Positions 1-7,697 of a DNA stretch of 17,122 nt are shown in pieces. Position 1 is the first letter of the stretch; each line of letters begins with the position of its first letter. A program made the position numbers and the translations under genes. Source of the DNA: JAWLCQ01 sp041687095 (GTDB taxonomy: Bacteria; Planctomycetota; Phycisphaerae; SM23-33); NCBI GenBank assembly GCA_041687095.1, contig JAWLCQ010000094.1:1-17122 (forward strand), read 5' to 3'. The notes beneath the pieces are model-generated. The model had not been told where the DNA came from, searched no databases, and was given only the letters and a program-made list of their open reading frames with translations.

Positions 1-1186
1 GCCCGGGCTGACCGTCATGCCCGCTGCGCTCCCCGAACCGGGAGATGCGCCCCATGGACAGCAGGGCGTGCCCGCCCGTGGCGGGCAGGCCGTTGATGGA
101 CATCGCCCCGTCGAGCGTCGTGACGTCCTGGGCCTCGCGAAGGACCGCCCCGCCGTCCTGCCCGTCCTCCATCCGCCACCAGCCTTCGAGGCGCGCGTGG
201 GGCTGGCCCTCCCGGGCGACGATCCGGACCGCCTGGACCGTAATCTGCCGGTCCTCGCCCAGGGTGTCCTCGGGACGGGGAAGATCGCGCAGGAGGGCGG
301 CGATTGCCCCCTCCGGATCGCGCACGGCCGGGAGGCGCTCGCCCCCGCGGACCAGGTGATACGTCTGCCCGTCGCCGTCCGGTTCCAGGGGCACCATCTC
401 CTCGAGCAGCACCCACGCCCGGAGCCCGTCCTTCGATGTCCCGCCCTCTGGGGGAACGGCGTCCACGAACCGCAGGGGCGTACCGGCCAGCGCCTCGCTC
501 CAGTCCTGCCCGTCCCCGACCGAGATCGCGCGGAACGCGTAGTGGGCGACCGCCTCGCCCTTGGCGTTGACGGTATCGGGCGTGCTCTCCAAGCCGCGCG
601 CGCAGACCGCGACGACCAGGACCAGCGAGAACGTGATCAGCATGCCCGCCTTGATGAACTGCACGTATGTCGTCGAGGACATCCCGGCGCTGGCGACGAC
701 GACGATCACCACCGCACCGACGAGAATGACCCCCCAGTGATGGGCAATGCCCAACAGGGGCTCGATCAGCACGCCCGCCCCCACCATCTGCGGAACCAGG
801 TAGCAGATGCAGATGACCAGCGTACTGATCCCGGCCGCCAGGTGGATGCCCTTGGATTCGAATCGCGACCCCAACGCATCGGCGAACGTGTACTTGCCCA
901 GGCGTCGCAGGGGCTCGGCGACGACGAACAGCGCCACCACCCATCCGGACAGGAAGCCGATCGAGTAGAGGTATCCGTCGAAGCCCTTGAAGGCGATCAT
1001 CCCGCAGATGCCCAGGAACGACGCCGCCGAGAGGTAGCCCCCCGTCAGGGCGATCCCGTTGACGAACCAGTGGATCTGCCCCCCGGCCACGAAGAAGCTG
1101 TCCGCCGACGTGGCCTTGCGCCCCAGGTACCATGACAGCCAGAACAGGAAGGCGACGAACCCGACGAAGATCAGCACGGCGGTCAT
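1..1186 (-). CDS. actP: Sodium:solute symporter, ActP (cation/acetate symporter) type, 3' part cut by window edge
   Basis: The 395 visible residues begin with ATG at 1186 and stay open to the left edge. The first ~200 contain six membrane segments and match the acetate-permease branch of the solute:sodium symporter family. Diagnostic stretches are GGQIHWFVNGIALTGGYLSA, ASFLGICGMIAFKGFDGYLY, GRYTFAD-like GKYTFADAL and LVPQMVGAGVLIE. By family it would import acetate or similar monocarboxylates with Na+ at the inner membrane. The start overlaps the DUF485 stop in an ATGA, the arrangement of yjcH-actP, so the two are translationally coupled. After TM6 (about residue 198) comes a hydrophilic stretch of at least 190 residues without a membrane helix, much longer than the usual loop. 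Family assignment is firm; acetate as substrate is inferred. Confidence 0.93.
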   Translation of the reverse strand, partial: MTAVLIFVGFVAFLFWLSWYLGRKATSADSFFVAGGQIHWFVNGIALTGGYLSAASFLGICGMIAFKGFDGYLYSIGFLSGWVVALFVVAEPLRRLGKYTFADALGSRFESKGIHLAAGISTLVICICYLVPQMVGAGVLIEPLLGIAHHWGVILVGAVVIVVVASAGMSSTTYVQFIKAGMLITFSLVLVVAVCARGLESTPDTVNAKGEAVAHYAFRAISVGDGQDWSEALAGTPLRFVDAVPPEGGTSKDGLRAWVLLEEMVPLEPDGDGQTYHLVRGGERLPAVRDPEGAIAALLRDLPRPEDTLGEDRQITVQAVRIVAREGQPHARLEGWWRMEDGQDGGAVLREAQDVTTLDGAMSINGLPATGGHALLSMGRISRFGERSGHDGQPG

Positions 1187-1524
1187 GCGTCCGACTCCCT
1201 TCGGTCCGGGGTCGCCCCGGCCATCTGCACCTCGCGCGGGCCCGTTGCCGCCGCCCGGGCGGCGGATCGCTCCTTTGCCGCACACGCCCGGCTGTAGACC
1301 ATCGCCAGGAGGAGGGCGAAGACGATGAGGCCCAGCCCGTAGAAGACCGCCAGGTTCACCCCGAAGGGCATGAGGGTATCCATGAGAGTGACGTCATACA
1401 CCGAGACGCCGACGAACCCTCCATAGACGAGGGCGTAGACCGTGCACAGCAGCAGGCCAAGCCGTTGCGTGAAGCGGGCGGCGTTTTCGGGGGTCTCCAA
1501 GGGAGGGATCTCGGGTTCAGGCAT
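1183..1524 (-). CDS. yjcH: DUF485 (YjcH-like) small inner-membrane protein
   Basis: This is a 113-residue protein with two hydrophobic helices (about residues 21-50 and 57-80), a short loop between them and a charged C-terminus. This is the layout of DUF485/YjcH proteins, which are encoded directly before ActP-type symporters. The start at 1524 (MPEPEIPP) has a good ribosome binding site, GGAGAAGG, a few bases upstream. A longer frame open back to 1863 lacks such a site and its extra part is Arg/Ala/Gly-rich without domain character. The stop TGA at 1185-1183 overlaps the symporter ATG by four bases. The biochemical role of the family is not established; a helper or regulator role for the symporter is inferred from the pairing. 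Confidence 0.9.
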   Translation of the reverse strand: MPEPEIPPLETPENAARFTQRLGLLLCTVYALVYGGFVGVSVYDVTLMDTLMPFGVNLAVFYGLGLIVFALLLAMVYSRACAAKERSAARAAATGPREVQMAGATPDRRESDA

Positions 1525-1891
1525 CGGTCCTTCTCCGTGTTCGCCGTCGGTCCTGCCGGGGCATAGGGGAACGGGCCGCGGGTTCGCAGACAACCTTGCC
1601 TGATTCCGCTGCCGGATCGTCGCACCAGATGATAGTCCAGACGCCGCCTTGAACCAAGCCCGAGTTCCTGGTCGAGTTTCTGGTCGCGAAGTGAGCGCCC
1701 TGCGTCTGGGGCACGCGCGCGAGGCAGGGCGAACTGCGCCCGCCGTCTGCGTCCGTCCGCCACGGACGCCAGCGGCGGACATCGCCCGCCCCATCTCCGT
1801 GCTCCACCATCCTGCTATGCCGACGCCCTTGCCGGTCGACCGCCGGATGGAGCGGTCACTCACGGTGCGCCGGCCGTCGGTGCGGGCGGTC
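1525..1891. other. Intergenic region between catalase and the symporter operon
   Basis: No gene is supported here. The region holds the candidate promoter at 1629-1657 and a short hairpin at 1838-1857 (GACCGC/GCGGTC, 8-base loop) downstream of the catalase stop. The hairpin has no following T-tract on the minus strand, so it is at best a weak transcript end. Confidence 0.6.
1629..1657 (-). promoter_or_regulatory. Candidate sigma70-type promoter for the DUF485-symporter operon
   Basis: On the minus strand TTGGTT (1657-1652) and TATCAT (1634-1629) are separated by exactly 17 bases. The -10 matches the consensus at five of six positions, the -35 at only three or so. Predicted transcription would start near 1621, leaving a leader of about 97 bases before the start at 1524. 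Confidence 0.4.
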
Positions 1892-4039
1892 TCAGGCGGG
1901 GACCTCCATCTTCATCTCGCGGTTCCAGTGGCGGTGCTGCGCGATTGCTGGGACGAACTCCTTGACGAACGCGTCCATCTGCCCCGCCTGCCGCGCGGTG
2001 ACCACGCCCTCGTCGTTGACGGGCATCCCGTCGTCCTGTCCGGCGAGGCGGATCCCCTTGATGCTGGAGGCGGTGAGGAGGTCCACGCCCTCGGCGGTGG
2101 CGGCGATGGGCTTGCAGTGGCGGAACATCTCGTTGACGAAGTGGATCGCGTCGCCCTGCATCGTGAGCGCCTCGACGCTCCGGGCGCCCCCGGGCACGTA
2201 CAGGGCGTCGAACAGCACCGAGGCGGTCGTCTCGTAGCTCTTGTCGACCTCGACCTCCTGCCCGTCGGAACTGCGGAGCATGCCCTGGTGCTTCGAAACG
2301 ATCTTCGTGCTCGCCCCGGCGTCCGACAGGGCCTGCTTCACCGCCATGAGCTGCGCGTGGTCGTAGCCCTCGGCGAGGAGGATGGCGATGCGGCGGGACC
2401 GGATGGTGTCCTTGACGGTCCGCTCCTGGCTCAGCGCGGGGGAGGCCTTCGTGACGGGCGAGCCCTCGGCGAGCTGCGCGTCCGTCACCCCGATGCCCAT
2501 CGCGACCTGCTCCGCCATCCCACGGTCCACGCGGCTGAATAGTTGGACGACCCGGCGGCGGATGTCCTTGCTCATGACCTTTCCGAGTTCGAAGTGCAGC
2601 GCCTTGACGATGTGGCGTTTCTCGGGGTCGGACATGCTGTTCCAGAAGAGCTTGGCCTGGCTGAAGTGGTCCCCGAAGCTGGGGCTCCTTCGGCGGATCT
2701 TGTGCCCTTCGACCTTCTCGGCGTGGTGGCGATACCCGCCCTGCTCGGGCATGGCGGGGTGGGGCTTGCCGCCGACGACGGAGTTGGGGAAGTAGCTTCC
2801 TGGCCCCGTGTTGATGGTGGTGCGGTGGTAGCCCTCGCGCTGGTTGTTGGCGATGGGGGCGAGGGGGCGGTTGATGGGGATCTCGTGGAAGTTCGGCCCG
2901 CCCAGGCGGAGGAGCTGCGTGTCGAGGTACGAGAACAGCCGCCCCTGGAGCAGCGGGTCGTTGCTGATGTCGATCCCCGGAACCACGTTGGCGGGGCAGA
3001 AGGCGACCTGTTCGGTCTCGGCGAAGAAGTTCTCGGGGTTGCGGTTGAGCGTCATCTTCCCGATCCACCGGATCGGGACGTCCTCCTCGGGCCAGATCTT
3101 CGTCGCGTCCAGTACGTCGAAGTCGAACTTGAACTCGTCGGCCTCCTCGATCATCTGCACGCCCAGCTCGAACTCGGGGTAGTGGCCCATCTCGATGGAC
3201 TCCCAGAGGTCGCGGCGGTTGAAGTCGGGGTCCTTCCCGGCGATCTTCTGGGTCTCGTCCCAGACCAGCGAGTGGATCCCCAGGACGGGCCTCCAGTGCA
3301 GCTTGATGAACCGCGCGTCGCCCCGGGCGCTGATGAAGCGGAAGGTGTTCACGCTGAAGCCCTGCATCATGCGGAAGCTGCGGGGCAGGGCGCGGTCCGA
3401 GAGCAGCCACATCATCATGTGCGCGGTCTCGGGCATGTTGGCGACGAAGTCCCAGAACGTGTCGTGCGCCGCCGACGCCTGCGGCATCTGGTGGTGCTGC
3501 TCGGGCTTGATCGCGTGGACCAGGTCCGGGAACTTGATCGCGTCCTGGATGAAGAAGACCGGGATGTTGTTGCCCACCAGGTCGTAGTTGCCCTCGGAGG
3601 TGTAGAACTTCGTGGCGAACCCCCGCACGTCGCGAACCGTGTCCGCCGATCCGCGGAACCCGACCACCGTCGAGAACCGCACGAACACCGGGGTTTTGAC
3701 GCTCGGGTCCTGCAGGAACGCCGCCCGCGTGTACTCGGTCATCGGCTCGTAGACCTCGAAGTACCCGTGCGCTCCCGATCCGCGGGCGTGGACCACGCGC
3801 TCCGGGATCCGCTCGTGATCGAAGTGCGTGAGCTTCTCGCGGAAGTGGAAGTCCTCCAGCAGCGTCGGACCCCGCTCCCCCGCCTTCAGCGAGTTGTCCG
3901 TGTCGTCGACGCGAACCCCGAGGTTCGTCGTGAGGAACTCCCGCTGCGGATCCTCCCGCACCGCGTCCAGGTCCTTCTGCTTGCTGTTCTCATCCACCTG
4001 GGGCCGTTCGTCCGCTGCGCCCTGCTTCGACATGTCCAT
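1892..4039 (-). CDS. katE: Large-subunit monofunctional heme catalase (HPII/KatE type, clade II)
   Basis: This 715-residue protein breaks hydrogen peroxide into water and oxygen in the cytoplasm. The heme catalase core covers about residues 30-520: distal His84 in VVHARGSGAHGYFE, the distal Asn pair in LVGNNIPVFF (157-158), and proximal heme ligand Tyr371 in GRLFSYLDTQ. A C-terminal flavodoxin/DJ-1-like domain (about 549-700, RIAILLAEGYDHAQL ... ALYVPGGARS) marks the large-subunit class; its ATAEG elbow lacks the Cys nucleophile, as expected for catalases. Length is close to E. coli HPII (753). At the place of HPII His392, the partner of the His-Tyr crosslink, it has Cys348. The start at 4039 is supported by AGGGGAG seven bases upstream; a second ATG lies two codons in. 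The gene stands alone, with a palindrome-bearing upstream region. Confidence 0.98.
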   Translation of the reverse strand: MDMSKQGAADERPQVDENSKQKDLDAVREDPQREFLTTNLGVRVDDTDNSLKAGERGPTLLEDFHFREKLTHFDHERIPERVVHARGSGAHGYFEVYEPMTEYTRAAFLQDPSVKTPVFVRFSTVVGFRGSADTVRDVRGFATKFYTSEGNYDLVGNNIPVFFIQDAIKFPDLVHAIKPEQHHQMPQASAAHDTFWDFVANMPETAHMMMWLLSDRALPRSFRMMQGFSVNTFRFISARGDARFIKLHWRPVLGIHSLVWDETQKIAGKDPDFNRRDLWESIEMGHYPEFELGVQMIEEADEFKFDFDVLDATKIWPEEDVPIRWIGKMTLNRNPENFFAETEQVAFCPANVVPGIDISNDPLLQGRLFSYLDTQLLRLGGPNFHEIPINRPLAPIANNQREGYHRTTINTGPGSYFPNSVVGGKPHPAMPEQGGYRHHAEKVEGHKIRRRSPSFGDHFSQAKLFWNSMSDPEKRHIVKALHFELGKVMSKDIRRRVVQLFSRVDRGMAEQVAMGIGVTDAQLAEGSPVTKASPALSQERTVKDTIRSRRIAILLAEGYDHAQLMAVKQALSDAGASTKIVSKHQGMLRSSDGQEVEVDKSYETTASVLFDALYVPGGARSVEALTMQGDAIHFVNEMFRHCKPIAATAEGVDLLTASSIKGIRLAGQDDGMPVNDEGVVTARQAGQMDAFVKEFVPAIAQHRHWNREMKMEVPA

Positions 4040-4312
4040 GGATCGTCTCCCCTGCTCGTTGCGTGGGTGTTCGTGAAACGGTGCCGACTCGCCGGCGACG
4101 GGGCGGCATGTCCTCGCGGTCGCTGCGCGCCCCCGCCGTACCAGCCTGTCCTGCGCTGCCTGTCACGGAGGCGCAGCCCGTGCCTCCGTACCCAATGCCA
4201 TATGCTATGAGCGGGAGTTGGGGATTTCAGGCGGGGCGCCGAATTCGGCCCGGGAGTAGGGACCGCAGGGCAGCGGTCTCGGGAATCGGCCTCATTCCGC
4301 CCGCCGGAGGGA
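4040..4312. other. Divergent intergenic region upstream of katE, with two inverted repeats
   Basis: No gene is seen. It contains an 8-bp inverted repeat with arms ACGGAGGC (4165-4172) and GCCTCCGT (4182-4189) around a 9-base loop, and a perfect 12-bp palindrome GCCGAATTCGGC (4238-4249). Both lie between the divergent katE and small membrane protein genes, where operators would be expected. No convincing -35/-10 pair was found for katE. Confidence 0.5.
4165..4189. repeat. Inverted repeat, possible operator upstream of katE
   Basis: The arms ACGGAGGC and GCCTCCGT are exact reverse complements separated by nine bases, 126 bases upstream of the katE start. The symmetry is seen directly; binding by a regulator is inference. 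There is no T-tract on either side, so a terminator is unlikely. Confidence 0.4.
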
Positions 4313-4588
4313 TTGCTGGGATTCCAGTACGTACTCGTGATCGAGCGCAACGGCGAGGCGGGCACGAACCACGTTGCCGATGGCTACTTCACGCTGGCCT
4401 ACGCGGGCGGCGCGGCGGCGGCGGTGCTTGCCGTCGCGGCGGCTTTCCTGCTGGTAACACGCCGGTGGCGACTGACAGCCATGGGTACGGGTGCCCTGGC
4501 GTTGGCCGTGTGCGGGATCTTCCTTGCCATGCACCGGACGGCGGCGCTGGTGACGTACAGCGAGTTCCTCCGTATCTACGGGCCTTGA
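4313..4588 (+). CDS. Probable small membrane protein, two hydrophobic helices, unknown function
   Basis: An open frame of up to 91 residues has the G/C-rich third positions of its neighbours and a sensible protein layout. A polar N-terminus (FQYVLVIERNGEAGTNH) is followed by two hydrophobic helices (about residues 27-48 and 55-73) and a short polar tail. There is no ATG at the N-terminus. GGAGG at 4306-4310 sits two bases before TTG 4313, too close to be ideal, and GTG 4337 is an alternative. The frame stays open upstream only to the stop at 4208-4210. I do not recognise the family. It is divergent from katE and shares its upstream region. The start and the reality of the gene are both uncertain. 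Confidence 0.5.
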   Translation: MLGFQYVLVIERNGEAGTNHVADGYFTLAYAGGAAAAVLAVAAAFLLVTRRWRLTAMGTGALALAVCGIFLAMHRTAALVTYSEFLRIYGP

Positions 4589-4832
4589 GGCGGTTGCCTC
4601 CGAAAGCTGAGGGGCATGCGCATCGGCAGGGCTTGGGGCGTCCTTGGGTCGGTTCTTCTGGAGTACGCCTGTCCCCCGAGTTCCTGACCCCCTGGACGTG
4701 CAAATGATCTCATGTTGACCAAGAGAGTCGCGGAAAGCGGGTCGGCGATCGCTTCGCCTTGTGTTCTACCTCGTGCTGGCGATAATGATGCACCGGCCTG
4801 GGATGCCGTCTTCCTTGAAAGGGTGAAGGATC
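4589..4832. other. Intergenic region upstream of the HEAT-repeat gene
   Basis: No gene is seen. A short hairpin GAGGC-ggtt-GCCTC (4587-4600) overlaps the stop of the small membrane protein but has no T-tract. A candidate promoter lies at 4759-4786. Confidence 0.5.
4759..4786 (+). promoter_or_regulatory. Candidate promoter for the HEAT-repeat gene
   Basis: TTGTGT (4759-4764) and GATAAT (4781-4786) are spaced by 16 bases, about 46 bases before the start codon at 4833. The -10 matches five of six consensus positions; the -35 is partial. The stretch is clearly more A/T-rich than its surroundings. Confidence 0.35.
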
Positions 4833-6290
4833 ATGCGCGACCTGCAAGTGTTCATTCTTGTCGGGACGTTTGTCTGCTCGATCGGTGCAATGGCGCAGAC
4901 GACATCAACCGCCACCGATGAGGACAAGGCGTTGGTGGCTGCCGTTCAGGAACTGCGGCGGGTTGATAGATCTCGCATGACGCAGGAGCAGATGAGGGAG
5001 AAGGCGACGGCTTTGTCTCGTGCCTGGGCGACAATAGCCAAGGCGGGTCCGGCGGGGATGAAGGCGGTCAAAGCGGAGTTGGCTGCGATAGAATCCGCCA
5101 AGGAACGCGACGACTTCTTCCGCCTGTCGACGGGCCCACTGATGTGGGAGTGTGCGGGCCTTGACGCCTGTGACGATATCGCCGCGGCGTGGCAGGACGT
5201 GCCGCTTGCCACCCAGTACAACTACGTCTTTGGCACCGCGATCAACGCAGCGAGGACTCGTGACGTACGTGCGCTGCCTGTTCTGACGGCGCTGCTGCGA
5301 GACCGCGATGGCGAGTTCCCGGTGCCTGCGCACGCGATGGTGCTCAGATGGCCGATCACCACGCAGGTCGTCTGGGGGATCTTTGGCCCCACGGGCCTGC
5401 CCGCACTGGTGAGGGTGCTCCAAACCTCCACCGACAGCGTGGAACGCGCCTCAGCCATCATCCTGCTGACTTCGGCACAGCATTTGCCTTCGCTGCCCTT
5501 GCTCCGCAAGCTGGTGGAGTCGGATCAGGTCGAGGTGGCCCAGCAGGCGATTCAGGCGATAGGCCACTTCGGGCATCCGCAGGATTTCGAGCTGCTTGTG
5601 GAACTGGCCGGCGCCCAGCAAGTCCCGATCGCCTTTGCGGCCGCGTTCGCACTGGTGGAATACGAGGACATGCGGGCCGTCCCGATCTTCTGCACGCTGC
5701 TCCAGTCGCCCGAGAAGGACCTGAGGCAGGAGGCGATAGCAGGGCTGGATTACTTGATCAACGTGCAAGGCTTGGAGGCTCTTCGTGCCTATGCCGCGAA
5801 GAACCCCTCAAGCGAAGATGGCAAGTACTGCGGCACGCTTGTGAGCCGCATCATGGAGCGACTGGAGCTGAAGGAAGCCGATTTCGACGCGCTTCCGCGG
5901 CCGCAGAAAGAGCAGAGGCTGGCGCAGCTTCGAACGCAGGCTGAGGCCCGATTCCAGCTTCACCCCGATGACCGCGTGCTCGGACACGACCAACTGGTCG
6001 AGGCGACCGCCCAGTGGATTAAGAACCACAGGATCACGGGCGGAGAATACGCGTGGGTCGAGGACCGTCACGTGGCCAATGCAGCTACGCCCGCGGACAT
6101 CGACCTGCTGCTGCAAGTGCGTGGGGCGGTACTCATGAGGGTTTCGGATGAGTGCTTTATGGAAGTGGGGATCTTGGAGGCACTCATCCGCCGCATTGGA
6201 CGCTCGCGATACCGGGCACAGGTCGGCGTCACCGAGAAGGTCGCGAGCCCGACGGCTGCGACAAGCCCCGCGGGGCAAGGAAACGGATGA
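4833..6290 (+). CDS. Exported HEAT-repeat protein, function unknown
   Basis: This 485-residue protein begins with a signal peptide: hydrophobic core FILVGTFVCSIG, then Ala-Met-Ala before Gln22 as probable cleavage site, so it should act outside the cytoplasm. Residues about 130-330 form helical HEAT-type repeats, for example GLPALVRVLQ, LPLLRKLVESD, DFELLVELAG and AVPIFCTLLQ, each followed by a second helix with a conserved small/hydrophobic pattern. Such scaffolds bind other proteins. The C-terminal 150 residues (charged helix near 345-365, then about 380-465) match nothing I know. The ATG at 4833 follows AAGGA; the spacing is short, and GAAAGGG lies further upstream. It has its own candidate promoter and no obvious operon partner. 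Several ATA codons suggest slightly different codon use from the neighbours. Confidence 0.78.
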   Translation: MRDLQVFILVGTFVCSIGAMAQTTSTATDEDKALVAAVQELRRVDRSRMTQEQMREKATALSRAWATIAKAGPAGMKAVKAELAAIESAKERDDFFRLSTGPLMWECAGLDACDDIAAAWQDVPLATQYNYVFGTAINAARTRDVRALPVLTALLRDRDGEFPVPAHAMVLRWPITTQVVWGIFGPTGLPALVRVLQTSTDSVERASAIILLTSAQHLPSLPLLRKLVESDQVEVAQQAIQAIGHFGHPQDFELLVELAGAQQVPIAFAAAFALVEYEDMRAVPIFCTLLQSPEKDLRQEAIAGLDYLINVQGLEALRAYAAKNPSSEDGKYCGTLVSRIMERLELKEADFDALPRPQKEQRLAQLRTQAEARFQLHPDDRVLGHDQLVEATAQWIKNHRITGGEYAWVEDRHVANAATPADIDLLLQVRGAVLMRVSDECFMEVGILEALIRRIGRSRYRAQVGVTEKVASPTAATSPAGQGNG

Positions 6291-6449
6291 TTCCGCTGGT
6301 GCTCTGCTGGCACGAGTCAGCACGCTACGGCGCTGCCCGAGGCCGAGAGCGTCTGCCGCAACTGGCGCCGGGGCGAAGGTGACGGACAGTTCCGAGTCCT
6401 GCGGGGCAAAGGGGTGATCCGCTCGACGTGGCGGCGGAGCAGCTCGGCG
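6291..6449. other. Region between HEAT-repeat gene and recombinase remnant
   Basis: No gene, promoter or terminator is supported. It may include decayed C-terminal sequence of the recombinase, but no motif confirms this. Confidence 0.4.
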
Positions 6450-6731
6450 CGCCAGGGCCCGGGGAGGACGGCCCAGGTGGCGGCGGCCGTGGCGCTTGAG
6501 GTAGGCGCGGGTGTCGGCGATGCGGGAGGCGATCATGTCGCGCTCGAACGCGGCGAAGGCGGCGCCGGAGGTCTACGCGAAGGCGGCGAGGATGTGGCGG
6601 AGCAAGCGGTGGTGGGGGGAGGCGGTCAGCTCGGACTGATGGACGAGGATGAGCTGGACGCCCGCGCGGTCGAGCTCGTCGAGGAGGCGAACGGCGTCGC
6701 GCATGGTGCGGCTGAGGCGGTCGTGGTTGCG
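6450..6731 (-). pseudogene. Remnant of a serine site-specific recombinase (resolvase/invertase catalytic domain)
   Basis: Read on the minus strand in one frame, this stretch gives DRLSRTMRDAVRLLDELDRA, GVQLILVHQ, HRLLRHILAAFA, then a TAG stop (6575-6573), then AAFAAFERDMIASRIADTRA and KRHGRRHLGRPP. This is the second half of a serine recombinase catalytic domain: the DRLSR motif with the catalytic arginines, the FERDMI motif and the long E helix into the linker. The N-terminal part with the nucleophilic serine is absent and no C-terminal DNA-binding domain is recognisable. The stop lies in a 24-base insertion flanked by direct copies of GCGAAGGCGGCG (6553-6564 and 6577-6588), so removing it restores LAAFAAFERD. 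It is a dead gene, sitting between the HEAT-repeat and AraC genes. Confidence 0.75.
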
Positions 6732-6894
6732 CGAGTTGCCCAAGCCCCTTGCAGTTCTCGCCCCTCGCGCACATCCTCCGCCATATCCCCATGTCCCCCC
6801 GCTCTCTCCAAGCCGCCATGCGCAAGACGCTGGGACGCACGCTGCACGAGCGCCCGGGCATGCCATCGGCCGCCTACCCGCACAAGGGTCGGAT

Positions 6895-6930
6895 TGCTAC
6901 AATGGGCCCATTCGGCGGACCTGGCGGAGG
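6895..6930 (+). promoter_or_regulatory. Extended -10 promoter and strong ribosome binding site of the AraC-family gene
   Basis: TGCTACAAT (6895-6903) is an extended -10 element: TG, one base, then a hexamer matching TATAAT at five positions. A clear -35 is not seen, as is common for extended -10 promoters. GGCGGAGG (6923-6930) lies five bases before ATG 6936, fixing that start and giving a leader of about 25 bases. Confidence 0.5.
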
Positions 6931-6935
6931 CAGCG

Positions 6936-7697
6936 ATGCAACTGGAGTTCAGTTTCAGCACGTATGGGATCGTGGACTTCTACGTGGAGCGGCACTTCCA
7001 CCATGCGCTGGAGATCGTCTACTGCTTGGAGGGCACAGGCAAGACGGTCCTGGGCGATCGCAGTCATAAGATGGGGCCCAACCGCTTTCTCGTCATCCCC
7101 GCGGGGGTGGCGCACGACGAGCGACGGATCACGCCCATGCGGACCATCTGCCTGGGCCTCACCAGCGGTGGTCTGCACGAGTGCGCGGGCGCGTGGAGCG
7201 ATCGCGACGGACAACTGCGGATGGCCTGCGAACTCCTCGTCGCCGAGACCTCGCGCCGCCGTCCCGAGTACGAGTCCGTCGTCCGCGGCCTGCTCGCCCA
7301 GATCGCCGCCCTCGTCCGCCGCGCCGTCCAGACCCACGACGATCGCCTTCGCCCGCCCGACCTCGTGGACCGCGCGATGGAGATCATCCGCTCCCGTCAC
7401 GGGCAGCTCTCCGTCGCCGACCTCTCCCGCCACCTCTTCGTGGGCAAGGACTACCTGCGGCACCTCTTTCAGGAGTACGCCGACGGGTCGCCCATGCGGC
7501 ACATCATTCAGGAACGCATCAGCTTCGCGCAGCAGCTTCTGCGGCGGGAGGACGTCAGCATCAAAGAGGTCGCCCGTCAGTGCGGGTTCGAATCCGCGTA
7601 CTACTTCTCCCGGCTGTTCAAGCAGGTCACCGGCCAGACGCCAACGGAGTTCCGGCGAGAGCTGGTGCGGGAACGGCAGGGCCGCAACCAACGGTGA
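6936..7697 (+). CDS. AraC-family transcriptional regulator with N-terminal cupin sensor
   Basis: The protein has 253 residues. Residues about 18-80 form an AraC-type cupin sensor: HFHHALEIVYCLEGTGKTVL, then FLVIPAGVAHDE. Residues about 143-242 form the double helix-turn-helix domain: LSVADLSRHLFVGKDYLRHL, then VSIKEVARQCGFESAYYFSR and LFKQVTGQTPTEFRRE, all close to family consensus. Such proteins sense a small ligand, usually a sugar, through the cupin and activate nearby genes. The start is decided by GGAGG five bases before ATG 6936; the same frame is open back to 6414, but that part overlaps the recombinase remnant. The gene directly precedes the GH42-like gene in the same direction, so it is the likely local regulator. 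The ligand is unknown. Confidence 0.94.
   Translation: MQLEFSFSTYGIVDFYVERHFHHALEIVYCLEGTGKTVLGDRSHKMGPNRFLVIPAGVAHDERRITPMRTICLGLTSGGLHECAGAWSDRDGQLRMACELLVAETSRRRPEYESVVRGLLAQIAALVRRAVQTHDDRLRPPDLVDRAMEIIRSRHGQLSVADLSRHLFVGKDYLRHLFQEYADGSPMRHIIQERISFAQQLLRREDVSIKEVARQCGFESAYYFSRLFKQVTGQTPTEFRRELVRERQGRNQR

Noticed and set aside
15..1283. Long open frame of 422 codons on the minus strand
   Set aside because: It is Arg/Gly-rich without domains and overlaps, in another frame, the symporter and the DUF485 gene, which show clear family motifs.
6414..6935. N-terminal extension of the AraC-family protein to 6414
   Set aside because: It overlaps the recombinase remnant, and GGAGG plus an extended -10 promoter fix the start at 6936.
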